Assembly: GCA_015501055.1 (NCBI GenBank)
Contig: JADNYV010000009.1
Span: forward strand, 186,001 to 250,000
DNA length: 64,000 nt
Reading direction: 5' to 3'
Source of the DNA: Mucidula mucida
Lineage: Eukaryota > Basidiomycota > Agaricomycetes > Agaricales > Physalacriaceae
Shown here: piece by piece, positions 12,363-22,304 of the stretch
Layout: the number at the start of each line of letters is the position of its first letter
Numbering within the stretch: position 1 is the first letter of the stretch
The notes under the pieces: generated by a model
The model's input: only the letters and a program-made list of their open reading frames with translations
Told to the model about the DNA's origin: nothing
Databases searched by the model: none
Program-made: the position numbers and the translations under genes

Positions 12363-13760
12363 ATGTCCTCGAAGCCATCTCTCCCCGACTTTTGCTTACC
12401 TCTTGCCAACGACTACTCTGACCTCTTTGTAACATCCCTCTCCTCACCCGGCTCTCCTTCGCGCTGCGCAACATTCTACGTCCAATGCATACACACGTTT
12501 TGTGGACCAGGCGCACATGCTCACTTGCGTGCCACTCGGCACGACGTCTTCACCTCAGCTATGCGCTTTATCACGCATTCGCGCACGGAAACAGAGCTCT
12601 CTGCTCTCGAACGTCGCATTGCAAAATGCAGATGCGGTGACTCGACACAGAACCAAATACACCTGATGGGACGCGTCGATCCGGCGCTTTGGCCCCCAAC
12701 ACTGCAAGGCGTATTTGAGGCGTTCACTGCACTCATCACCGTGTGTTTCTCCAGCGATATACGCAACCCACGTCCCGAGGTAATCACTCTGGACAAAGCC
12801 AGGAAGCGTTCACACAAAGCAGAGAAACGCGGCCAGAAACCATTGTGGCCGGAAAAGACCCATGACCTATTCGTCGACCCGCCCGAGACGACACTGTTCG
12901 TCCTATGGCGTCTCTTCTACCGCTTCAGATCACGGCCGCTTCTCAGCGCGTTGAACGTGCTGATTCATATATCAGGATCCACCCTCTCATCCCTCTTTCC
13001 CAAGATACCTGCTTTCCCAGGTCAACTCATGAATTACTTTGAGGAGGAAGTCACGAAACTGCAAACCGCAGAGGAGGACCGAGCTCAGCCGTTGGCGACG
13101 GCAGTCATTCTTCTCCGGCTCTCCGCCCAAATACCTCTGGGAACGGGGGACTTCAGCGCTTACCTATTTTGGCAGCCGCGCGCCCATAATATCCTCCAAA
13201 TGCTCACCAGAGCACGCGTTGTCGCTTCATGTCTTCCCGGTAATACCCCACAGCGTGGTGCCGTCCTGAGCGTAATGGATAATATCGGAATGTCGTTTGT
13301 CGGCGTATATCACGCCCACCTATCTCAAACCCTATCTCAGTACTCCCCACAATTCTGCCAATATCCGCAACTTGAGAACGTACCACAACTCACAGGCAAC
13401 GCGTTCACCCACATCCAATCCGCCGCTTCATCCGACCGCTGTCATAATCCCGACTGTGCTGAGACACACTCGACGCAAAACAGGCGGTTCTCGGCATGTG
13501 GTGGGTGTTCCATTATTTGTTACTGTTCCCCGCAATGCCAAAAGGCTGCGTGGAAACATGTCGACGTGCCACATAAGCGTCTGTGCACGTTGTTGCAGAA
13601 CTTTCAGAAGAAGGTCGGGATGACGGGGCAGGAGCTCAAGGTTCACTACACGCAGGAAGAGACGGCGGAGATCATTACTAGAAGTGGGGTTACGACTAAA
13701 GAGGCTGAAGATATATGTAAGACAATAGCGGATTTGGTTCTGTGGATATGGGGTTTTTGA
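12363..13760 (+). CDS. MYND-type zinc finger protein, copy 1
   Basis: This is a single-exon gene of 465 aa. The C-terminal part (about residues 360-405) is a MYND finger with the expected zinc ligands: CHNPDC, then CGGC, CYC, a further Cys, and the His/Cys pair in HKRLC. MYND fingers bind proline-rich peptides; here no SET domain or other enzymatic module accompanies it. The N-terminal 350 residues are helical and characteristic of an agaricomycete family with a C-terminal MYND. A paralogue lies at 20184-21623 on the other strand, similar over its whole length (for example TFYVQ near the N terminus and QCQKAxWK in the finger). The molecular role is unknown. Confidence 0.85.
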   Translation: MSSKPSLPDFCLPLANDYSDLFVTSLSSPGSPSRCATFYVQCIHTFCGPGAHAHLRATRHDVFTSAMRFITHSRTETELSALERRIAKCRCGDSTQNQIHLMGRVDPALWPPTLQGVFEAFTALITVCFSSDIRNPRPEVITLDKARKRSHKAEKRGQKPLWPEKTHDLFVDPPETTLFVLWRLFYRFRSRPLLSALNVLIHISGSTLSSLFPKIPAFPGQLMNYFEEEVTKLQTAEEDRAQPLATAVILLRLSAQIPLGTGDFSAYLFWQPRAHNILQMLTRARVVASCLPGNTPQRGAVLSVMDNIGMSFVGVYHAHLSQTLSQYSPQFCQYPQLENVPQLTGNAFTHIQSAASSDRCHNPDCAETHSTQNRRFSACGGCSIICYCSPQCQKAAWKHVDVPHKRLCTLLQNFQKKVGMTGQELKVHYTQEETAEIITRSGVTTKEAEDICKTIADLVLWIWGF

Positions 13761-13824
13761 TGAAAGGAGTGTTACAGTAAGGTATGGACAAGGCGATACT
13801 ATGTACCGTACTACTCCGAGCTAA

Positions 13825-14542
13825 TTATATCATAGGTAGAATTCCTTGCCTCTCAAAGCCACTCCACCGTGTAAATCCATCTGTATGAATACCAAATGCA
13901 TCGAGCATCCTCCCAACACTCTGATCCACCAAGTCTTTAATACTCTCTGGCTTCGTATAGAACGCGGGCACAGGCGGAAACACCGTCGCGCCTGCTTTAC
14001 ACAGATGGAGCCTACCACCAACATCAGCTATAAGAACAACAAGAACGAAGACGTCCTCACATATTCTCTAAATGTATTTCATTCATCGGCGTCTCCCTTG
14101 GCACGACCATCAACCTCCTTCTCTCCTTCAGACACACATCAGCCGCGCGCGACACCAAGTCGTCGCAGTACCCCACCCGCACAGCCGCCAGCGTCTTCAT
14201 ACTGCACGGCACGATGACCATACCATCATGTAGGAAGGACCCACTCGACGGCGGTGCGGACATGTCTTTGAACGTGTAATTGTGGGAGGCGAGGCCGCGC
14301 ACAGCGTCCTCGGACATGGACGTCTCGTACTTCATTGTGGTCACGGCCCACTTGCTCATGATGAGGTGCGTCTCGATGTTGAGCGCCTTGAGAATCTGGA
14401 GCATGCGGATGGCGAAGACGGAGCCTGTGGCGCCGGTTACACCTATGACGAGTCGGCGGGGACGTGGGCTTGGCGTCGCCGTGCTGTATGTACGTCCGGG
14501 GACATGGCGAACAGTGGATAGACTTGGGATGAAGCGTGACAT
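13825..14542 (-). CDS. PAD1: Flavin prenyltransferase (UbiX/PAD1 family), mitochondrial
   Basis: UbiX/Pad1 enzymes join dimethylallyl phosphate to FMN to make prenyl-FMN, the cofactor of UbiD-type (Fdc1) decarboxylases. Two exons (14542-14061 and 14011-13825) give 222 aa. The 49-nt intron starts GTGAGG and ends GGTAG. An earlier AG in TTATAG would bring an immediate stop, which decides the acceptor. Family motifs are clear: VIGVTGATGSVFAIRML (flavin-binding P-loop-like start), VIVPCSMKTLAAV, VVPRETPM and the GATVFPPVPAFY segment spanning exon 2. The first 20-30 residues are basic and Ser/Thr-rich, fitting a mitochondrial presequence. No UbiD/FDC1 gene is present in the window, although the two are often neighbours in fungi. 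Confidence 0.93.
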
Positions 14543-15319
14543 CGTAATGGTGTATAAGGGCGGCGGTTATGAATATTGAATTCTGCCCGTCATACCAGCG
14601 TTATGTATCCAAGCCTGATGATGAAGCGTCAGGCGTTGGAGTCAGCGTTCATCTGTGTGTGCAGTGTATCCGAGATATAGCGGACAGAATGGCTCTGCGC
14701 ATCAAAGTGATTCCAGCCGTAGTAAGTTGGGTGACCAAGATTTCGAGCACTCGTATCCTGAAGATGTCAAGGCGAAGGTTCTGGCCAATTGGAAATCTGA
14801 TGGATTCGATTAGGTGTCGATGAAGTACTAGAAAGTTCATGCTGTATAATAACTGTTTTCTTGTTTTAAGTATGACTGATATCTTCTTCAAATCGTCATC
14901 ATTGAGTCTCAATAGACATGAGAACAACGATGAACGCAGAATCCAGCAGATAAGAGCCTCTGCGACGTCGAGAGATGTTGCGCATCATCTAAATCACTGC
15001 AGCGCATCAAGAAGCAGATAAACTCAGTACAAGCTATATCCTTGAACGATGGAGTTGTAACTTCGGCTACGATATTCATTTCGTGCGTAAGCCGGGTACA
15101 AATGAGTAAGTACTAGGTAGTATTGCGAGGTTATTTACAGATGGAGTATGTAAGTTGAAGGAGGAGAGACGACGACAGAGAGGGAGGAGGGAGAAAGAGG
15201 AAGAAAGGAACAGTACGGTAATGAGTGTAAGTAGTAGTAAATGTGGATCAAGGAGTGTGAATGTGCATAACACAAGAGAATAAGTCAGGAAGAGCAGAAA
15301 ATATAAGTAACGTCATGGA
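14543..15319. other. Intergenic
   Basis: The stretch holds the upstream side of PAD1 and the 3' flank of the HMG-box gene. A purine-rich tract runs from about 15160 to 15220. No gene is supported. Confidence 0.4.
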
Positions 15320-16411
15320 TTAGTCGCTGAAAGGCAAATCGAGGAGAGAGCCCGAGGCCGGCTGGGGAAAATAAACCAAATTATCAGAAACAGAACACGA
15401 GTGCAGTACAGAGCCACATACCTGATCATAGTTGTAGGAAGTGTTCGGGTTCATGGGAGCAGGGGACGAGGTCGTGAACTGCCCGTATGTCGGGGTTGGG
15501 ACGAAATGCGAACCCGCGTAGACGCCTGCGAAATCAGGTCCGAAGGAGGGATTTATGGGAGCACCGGTATAGAAAGGCACTGGATCACTGGAAGGCCCTG
15601 CCGAGGCGCCAAAGTAACCGGAGGGCGCGGGTGGCGAGAACGCGTACGGAAGACATGGGATGGGAAGATACTTGGCTGCCGTATCCTGGTAGGCATTCAT
15701 TTGATCGTTTCCCCTCATTTGCCAGTCGAAGAAGAGCTGACAGCTCGGGGCCTCGGGCGTAGCATCGCGGGGAGGAGACATCTCAACCTGTGCGGAAGAC
15801 TTGGTGGGCTGGGATGTAGGTACAACAACGTCAGGTGGGGGAATCGCGTATTGAAGGGCGCCATCGGCATCGATTTTAAATAAGTGATCATTGTCGATGC
15901 TCCACTCTACGGCGCTCTTGAGTTCGCGCACGTACTGCCGAGGTTTGTAGTCCGGGAAGCGCGTCCTAAAGAGCTTTGATTCTGCTTTAGCCACATTTTT
16001 GTAAGGTAGGCGCTCTGTGTCGCTGAGTTCTTTCCATACGGCGGTCGCCTGGCGCCGCGATTGCTTCAGTTGCGCCTTTAAATGGTCACAGAAAAGCTTA
16101 AAAGCATCCCTAGGAGACCTAGGCACGTAGTACGAAGCCAGAGATATTTTTCTGGTCGGAGCGGAAGGCCCTACAATTGTAGGCAGGACTGGAGCGCTGA
16201 TAGTCACGGTGGCGGCAGTAGCGATGACGGCGGGGTAGGTGACAGTAGTGGGGGTGGGGGTGCGGCTAGGGCTGGGGGAGAGTACGTTTAGCGGCTCGGC
16301 GCTAGCAGAAGGCGCATCAGCATGCGCGGTGGCGGCTACCTTCACCAGGCGCGCCGACCTACGCGGCGCAACAGGCTGAGCTTTGGACTTGGCGGCACGG
16401 ATGGCAGGCAT
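15320..16411 (-). CDS. HMG-box domain protein
   Basis: The protein has one HMG box at about residues 93-155 (PRSPRDAFKLFCDHLK, then AVWKELSDTER and FRTRFPDYKPR), so it probably binds DNA in the nucleus. It is flanked by a basic N-terminal tail and a long Pro/Ser/Tyr-rich C-terminal half typical of activation regions. The start was set at the ATG at 16411 (MPAIRAAKS); an upstream in-frame ATG at 16453 would add 14 residues of UTR-like sequence. A 60-nt segment, 15421-15362, begins GTATGT and ends TTTTCCCCAG and keeps frame whether it is removed or not. Spliced, the protein is 343 aa; unspliced, 363 aa. I think it is an intron. It could be a mating or developmental regulator, but nothing nearby shows that. 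Confidence 0.75.
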   Translation of the reverse strand: MPAIRAAKSKAQPVAPRRSARLVKVAATAHADAPSASAEPLNVLSPSPSRTPTPTTVTYPAVIATAATVTISAPVLPTIVGPSAPTRKISLASYYVPRSPRDAFKLFCDHLKAQLKQSRRQATAVWKELSDTERLPYKNVAKAESKLFRTRFPDYKPRQYVRELKSAVEWSIDNDHLFKIDADGALQYAIPPPDVVVPTSQPTKSSAQVEMSPPRDATPEAPSCQLFFDWQMRGNDQMNAYQDTAAKYLPIPCLPYAFSPPAPSGYFGASAGPSSDPVPFYTGAPINPSFGPDFAGVYAGSHFVPTPTYGQFTTSSPAPMNPNTSYNYDQVCGSVLHSCSVSDNLVYFPQPASGSLLDLPFSD

Positions 16412-18309
16412 GTTGTCAGGATAGGTAGAAATGTAATAGAGTGCACAGCACAATTTAAGCTTGATAAAGAGAAGTTGGGGGAGAAAGAGATCGTGTCGTT
16501 TGGTGCAAGCGCGACAACGCTGTTATATAGTAGCGCCATTGTTTAGAATTGTCAGTCGCCTACCCTTGAGGGTCGCCAGCAAAGACCACCTCGCCACTGT
16601 GGACGGGACTCTGGCAGTTGCCAAATAGGGCGGACAATGAGCTCGCGGTCACTGTATAGGCGCAATGGACATCCGGAAAAGGAAATCTCAGGCGTCTCGG
16701 CATCTATTGGAAGCAAGTGGTCCACATTACCATACCACCTATGTCACAAGTGTGGCGCGCACACCTCCGCAGGTGGTTAAGGCCGTGACCATTGTTTGGA
16801 CAACAATGTGGATATTGGTCAATTTCTCCGATGTTTTTGGGCTGGCACTATTGTGTAATCCTCGGCGCCAGGAATTACATTCTGAGTTTGGGGGTATTCT
16901 GAAAAACGAAACAAACTCTACACAGACATTTCAGGGAAAGCAAACAAAGGCTGCAGAGCCCTGAACTTTAATGTCATCAATATTGTCCCGGCGAATTTCA
17001 CAAGACCATAAGTTTGGGCAGAACACGTACTTACCAATAACAGAACAGGAATACCACAGAGAAGGAGAAGTGAGGTTCAGTGCGCTGCTGTACACCATTT
17101 TTTTGATTTTACCGCATAACGTAGCAGGTTTGTGGCAAGACCGATGTGTCGAATTATGGAAGGAATGGAAACCGTGCAAAAGGTGTCCTAGACTATTGCC
17201 GGATCGTAACAGAATGGGCCCGCCGTAGTCGTGTATGCGTTCTAGAGCTGTATGCATTTTTGGTGGCCATCGTTGAATTAGCGCGTAGAGGGGGCTGCTG
17301 AGAGCGTTTCGATGGAAGTAGCGAAGAAAACCCGATCGTTGATCGTCCCGGGACCGGAAATCCCGGTGCTTGTACATGTGTACAGGACAATTGAATTTCG
17401 AGGAGGCCGACCAGGGCCGACCTCTGGCAGGACCCCCGAAAATAGTGCCAAATGTATGGTACCGGTGCGGATAAAATTTGTACTTTTTGATACTATGTAT
17501 GGTGCTTTTCCGGATAAAAATCGAGGTTTTTGGACAAAAGGTCTGAGTCGGTATGCGGAAAAAAATTGGACATTTGGAGAGGTCTGATGCCTTGTCCGGA
17601 TAAGATTGGGTGGGCTGAAGCTGGCACCCAGATTTGTAGTCATAAATCGACCAGATTCACACCTCTCTACGTACTTTAGCCCCGCAACAACAATTTTGCA
17701 CTGTTTTTGAGCGAAACTCGTCATTTTTTTCGGTCTTGGAGGATAAAAATCAACCTTTTCTGGAGGTCTGGTGCAGAGTGCGGATACACCTTCCTTTTTG
17801 GGATCCGGATAAGAATTTTGGGTCGGGATCAGACATTTGGTAGCATTTTCGGGGGTCCTCCTCTGGCGTTATTTCCCCACATCCGAAGGAGGCCAGATAA
17901 GATTGAGGATCTTCCAGACGCGTCATAGTGGTCCAGGAGTATCCTCGCGTTAGCGATTGTGCTTCCGGTCTCGTTACTCTTTGAGTAGCTTCAATGAAGG
18001 TGCTGACCTTACGATCTTTCCAGCTACAATATATTTCTTCGGAACGACAACCCACGCTACAAGTCCGCACATGTAGGACACTGCCGCCGCTTTCAGTTTT
18101 CCCAAAAAGTAAGACTCGAGGTCTTCGTCATCAACTTCGACAGCTGTATGTGCAGGGCCCAGAGCGTCTGACGCGAACTGTCCTCCTGAAAACACAATTT
18201 CACAGGACCTCGACAAGCAAGGTAATCTATTCACACAGTATATATATCCAGATCCCTCGTAGTAATTTGTAAAATATTCACAGCAATTCGAAAGCACGTT
18301 ATATAAATT
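16412..18309. other. Intergenic region with an inverted-repeat patch
   Basis: The first 150 bases form the HMG-box promoter. From about 16550 to 17400 I see no supported gene. Bases 17430-17910 carry an inverted-repeat patch described separately. Bases 18093-18185 may be a third exon of the F-box gene. Confidence 0.4.
17430..17910. repeat. Inverted-repeat patch with dispersed GGATAA motifs
   Basis: Bases 17430-17455 and 17833-17858 are inverted copies of each other (22 of 26 positions; core GGACCCCCGAAAAT). Inside and around them the motif GGATAA recurs, near 17469, 17513, 17598, 17741 and 17806, usually as CCGGATAAG/A, with a diverged GATAAG near 17896. Longer pieces such as GAGGTCTG also repeat. 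The structure resembles a decayed non-autonomous element or a set of short tandem duplications. No open reading frame with family resemblance lies inside. Confidence 0.5.
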
Positions 18310-19633
18310 CTAAGTAAGTACCAACCTCCCCGAAGCGCCCATGAGGGGAAATACCGCATTCAGATCCTCCGGTCCAAACCCACACAACCGCGGCTGAGAG
18401 AGATTGAACGATGGGCCACGCCATTGATTCACAACCACCAGCTCGCGTAGACACGACCACGACGCCATGATCGCGTCCAATGCCCTCCACTCTGCATTAT
18501 ACTTTTCCAGGTCTTCATGCACGGAAAACTGAACCAGCTGGAGTGTACAGCGCTCTATCGCGACGGCCGCATCGGAAAACGACAGAATAAGCCAGTTGAT
18601 CCACTGCTTGGGGGCCGGGACCTCTTCACTTGAGCTCGTGGTAGATTCAATCTTGAGATCAAGGGATTGTAAACGTGTGAGGTCGACAAGCTCAGATAAA
18701 GGTCCTATCGAGACGATCAGTACCGTAAAGGTAGGACGAGGGGAAAAGCTTACTATCAAGGTAGATGTTGAGGGAGAGATGCCTCAACGTATCCCAATTC
18801 TGGAGGAGTACATCCTCGGTCGTCTCGATGACGCTGAGATCGCCAACAACATAGCACATGCTGACGTGAATCTGCAGCCGGCTAAGATGATCAAACTTGA
18901 TCAAGTCCTGCGAGGGGAACTCCCTATTGAGTAGTCTCAAGAATAGAAACTTGCCGCACGAGACGAACAGTGTATCAAGATTCAGGGCGGGCACGCGGGG
19001 ATAAAGTGTGACATCAAAATGGCTGGCGCATGTAATCATCCCGAGCGAGAGATGGTTGATCTGAGGGCACTCCCGGAGCATCGTAAAGAGCTCAAACGCG
19101 GACCCGAAGGGCATATGAAACGACGTCAAACTTGGACGACGAAGGAGTGAGGTCAACGCGCCAAGCACTTGGTCAGGACACTGCGTCATGAGCGGGTGCA
19201 TCAGATAGTTCGTGAAAGCGAAGGTCTCCACGTTCGTCAACCCACCAATGATGTGAGGGAAGTAGCGATAATATATCTTCTTTATCCTACTTTGAATGAA
19301 CCGAGAAGGCGCGTCCAGGAGCGCTTTGTAGCGCCAGTGATCACCGTGGATCTTCAGCGTAAAGTTCCTGACATAGGACAGCAAGTGCGGCGACTTTTTG
19401 GCTGCCTTGTACAGCGGACGAATGTCTGGTGTAACCCGCACCGTTTCGCGGAAAGGTGGCGTTCTGGATTTGGCGCGTATAGAGACACTGATTGTCAGGG
19501 TGCGGAAGATGTGCTTCTGCATCTCCGGCGTCCAGGAAGGGCATACACATGCACAAGCAGACATGGTAGGTATATCATGGCGTAGTTCCCCCAGGATGAG
19601 ATTTAGGATTTCCTGTGGAAGGGGTGGGGCCAT
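18310..19633 (-). CDS. F-box domain protein
   Basis: An N-terminal F-box (about residues 3-45, PLPQEILNLILGEL then CVCPSW) is followed by a leucine-rich, repeat-like region with spacing such as LTSLLRRPSLTSFHMPF. Such proteins recruit substrates to SCF ubiquitin ligases through Skp1, and agaricomycetes have hundreds. Exon 1 is 19633-18754 and exon 2 starts at 18704; the GTAAGC...GATAG intron keeps frame. Exon 2 can read to a stop at 18310 (424 aa). Alternatively, a GTACTT donor at 18321 joins a TTTTCAG acceptor to a third exon 18185-18093, giving 451 aa. The C terminus is therefore uncertain. The substrate is unknown. Confidence 0.8.
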
Positions 19634-20183
19634 GATGAAAGTATGAAAGAGAAGAGCAGATCCCAGAGTGCTGGAAGGAATCTGGCGCAGTAAAGTGGCA
19701 AATAGACCACGTAATTCTGCCGACAGACATGAGTAATCTTCTGGACAGGCGAAGAGAGACGCACAGAAAATCCAGTATCAGGCTGAAAGCATGCTCGGCC
19801 TGCAGTCGTCGTCGTCGTCGCTGTCGATGTCGTGCAAGTCGTTCGTCCAGTGTCGCCGGATGAGAGGCGGAGCCAAGAACGAAAAGCTGTCATGCTAAAT
19901 ATAGATGTCACAAGTCATGACCATGCCCGGACATTGCCGATTCACAGCCATATTTATTATTTGGGCTTCAGCTTCATCTGTGGTGAGTGACGAGTTTGAG
20001 TTGTTTGATTGGCGGCGCGGCACCAATCACAGATCATTGTAATGGGGAGACCAATCTCTAGATTTCGCTTTCTCTATTGGCCGACTCCGGAACTATATCT
20101 TTAGCCAACGAACTTGTTAAATGTTTTTGACATAAACCATATATTCAAAAAACTTTCGTATGATGACAGTGTACTCCGCTATT
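19634..20183. other. Intergenic
   Basis: Promoter side of the F-box gene and 3' flank of the second MYND gene. A short GTC-repeat tract lies at about 19806-19822. No gene is seen. Confidence 0.4.
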
Positions 20184-21623
20184 TCAAGGCAAGCGGAGAC
20201 TTTCCATGACATGCCTCGCATCCCGCCACATCGCCAACAGCCTTAGCTGCTCGGATATTTCCGAAGCGTCCTTCAGCGCGAACTTGCTTTCGGTGACTAT
20301 CGCTAACATCTCTTCCTCTGTGTAGTGTGTTGCCTTGAGCTGTTGACAACTAACTCCAGTTTTCTGTTGGAAGACTTGCAGTAACCCGCAGATGCTTTTA
20401 TGTGGAACATTCTTGTCTTTCCACCCAGCCTTTTGACACTCCAGTGAACAATAACGGGTGACGGAGCACCCGCTGCATGCTTGGAGTTTCCGACTTTGAG
20501 TCGCCGTCGTCTCAGTGCACCGTGGACCAGAGCATCGATCAGAGACCGCGAGTTCTTGGACGCGAGTGAATGCTCTGACGGAACACTTCTCATTGTCTGG
20601 CATAGAAGTCGACAACCGATGATAGACCTGCACGAATTTCGGGCAGTACGAAGAGAGATCTCGAGGGAGATGTTGTCTGAAGTAGACTATGAAGCCGTAG
20701 CCGAGGCCGTCCAAACACTTGAGCATTTGGTCTCGCTCAGGTATCGAGCTTGGGAGGGGGGCCAGGACGGAAACAGCTCGAGTGAGTGTTTTGAGCATGC
20801 CGTGGGCATGCGGAATCCAAAAGAAGAAGGCGTTTATGTCGTGGAGCTCGAAGCACTTGAGCGTGGATTGGTGTAGCATGAGGATTACGGTGGACAGTGG
20901 GCCGAGATCTTGCCCGCCGAGTGCAAGCTTGGCAAGCTCTGCTTCAAAATAATGAAGAAACTGGCCTGGAAAAGCTGGCATCTTGTAGACGAGCGAGGAT
21001 AGAGTAGATCCCGATGCGTGGAGGATGTTCTGCAACGACGCGAGGATGGGGTCGGACTTGTAGCGATAGCAGAGACGCCACATCACGGAGAGCGTTTGTT
21101 CGGGGGAGTTGACGAGGATATCGCGGGCTGCAAGAGGCCAGAGAGCTTTCTGACCCTTTTTCTCAGCCTTTTTTGACTGTTTCATGGCTTGGTCGAGAGT
21201 CAGCAGCACTGGTGTGCCGTTGGAATCGAATGGACCAAAACAGAGTCTGACGACTATCGCGCAACCTTCGAAGACACCCTGTAATGTCGGATTCCAACGT
21301 GCGGGTTTGGTGCGCCCAGATTCGTGAACGCAGCGATGTTTGGGGTCGCAGGAGCATTTGAGGATACTTCGTTCCAGTTTATGGAGCTCTTCATCTGTAC
21401 GCGAATGCGTCAAGAAGCGCATGCATGTGTTGAATACGTCGTGTCTATTGGAGCGCATCACTGATGCAAGTTGGTCGCCGCAGAGGAATTCGAGATACTG
21501 CACGTAGAATGTGGCGCAGTGTGTTGGAGAGGATACGTCCGAGAGGGATGCGACGAACGCGTTGGAGAGGTCGGATATGTCAAAGGTTGATTCGGAGTTT
21601 ATCAGGATGATCAAGTTGTTCAT
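20184..21623 (-). CDS. MYND-type zinc finger protein, copy 2
   Basis: This is a single-exon gene of 479 aa, paralogous to 12363-13760. The MYND finger lies near residues 375-420, with ligands in CSGPRC, CSGC, CSLEC and HKSIC, so all zinc positions are kept. The rest follows the copy 1 layout, including RHDVFxxxMRFLTHSRT early and a lysine-rich segment in the middle. The start was chosen at the ATG at 21623, giving MNNLIILINS; sequence before it lacks an ATG in frame. The two paralogues sit 7 kb apart in opposite orientation, with unrelated genes between them, so this is not a simple tandem duplication. Function is unknown. Confidence 0.83.
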   Translation of the reverse strand: MNNLIILINSESTFDISDLSNAFVASLSDVSSPTHCATFYVQYLEFLCGDQLASVMRSNRHDVFNTCMRFLTHSRTDEELHKLERSILKCSCDPKHRCVHESGRTKPARWNPTLQGVFEGCAIVVRLCFGPFDSNGTPVLLTLDQAMKQSKKAEKKGQKALWPLAARDILVNSPEQTLSVMWRLCYRYKSDPILASLQNILHASGSTLSSLVYKMPAFPGQFLHYFEAELAKLALGGQDLGPLSTVILMLHQSTLKCFELHDINAFFFWIPHAHGMLKTLTRAVSVLAPLPSSIPERDQMLKCLDGLGYGFIVYFRQHLPRDLSSYCPKFVQVYHRLSTSMPDNEKCSVRAFTRVQELAVSDRCSGPRCTETTATQSRKLQACSGCSVTRYCSLECQKAGWKDKNVPHKSICGLLQVFQQKTGVSCQQLKATHYTEEEMLAIVTESKFALKDASEISEQLRLLAMWRDARHVMESLRLP

Positions 21624-22304
21624 GGTTGCTAAAGGATATACAGTTAGTAGTGCCACTTGTGAAAGAGGCGAATCTTGGCGTACACGAGTTTTGTGGAAAG
21701 GTTTTCTGTACTCAAGTTGGAAAGAAGCACCTGGTATTTATATTGAGACGGCATTACTTGGTCCAGCAGTACAAAGGGCGGACAATGGACATTTAAATCA
21801 CGAAGAACAAAAGGCAACCACAACAAAGTCTTGGCCAGACGAAGATAGGAGTCGTTTCGTTTCGTCGTTCATTAGGTGTACGAATCGTGAGTCGGTCTAA
21901 ACACCGTATCATGACGGCGCTTCGTCCAAATGGTTTAGAGGTGACTGGCGTACAGAAATGCCGAAATGCTGTAGCGTCCTCAAGTATGCGAGCGACATTT
22001 CGAATAATTCATGGACATTACCTGGGGAGCATGTCGTCAGAGCTGTAGTTCAAGGACGTTCGACGCGAAAGAAACGACAAGTTGTGTGTGTGCGGCTGGT
22101 CGGCATGTACCCCGGTTATCTCGCACCGAGAACCGCTATAGGCGCTTTGACCCTTACCATGTCTTTGCTCTCAGTTCGGCGCTCCAGGGGTCTCCTTATC
22201 GTATCGCCCTTCTCAAATAACGAATGGGTAACGGATACAGCATCAAGCGCTCGGGGCTCAAAAATCGGCGTCGTTTGACGGACAAAGTGCCTCTGATTCC
22301 CACT
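21624..22304. other. Intergenic
   Basis: Upstream regions of the MYND gene (left) and of the multi-TM gene (right). Nothing else was recognised. Confidence 0.4.

Noticed and set aside
16931..17377. 148-codon open frame on the minus strand
   Set aside because: No family resemblance and no splice partner, the start is not an ATG with good context, and the composition is unlike the neighbouring genes.
18093..18185. Third exon of the F-box gene
   Set aside because: A phase-compatible model exists (donor 18321, acceptor CAG at 18188-18186), but the 136-nt intron is long for this genome and the 30-residue end has no family support, so it is mentioned only as an alternative.
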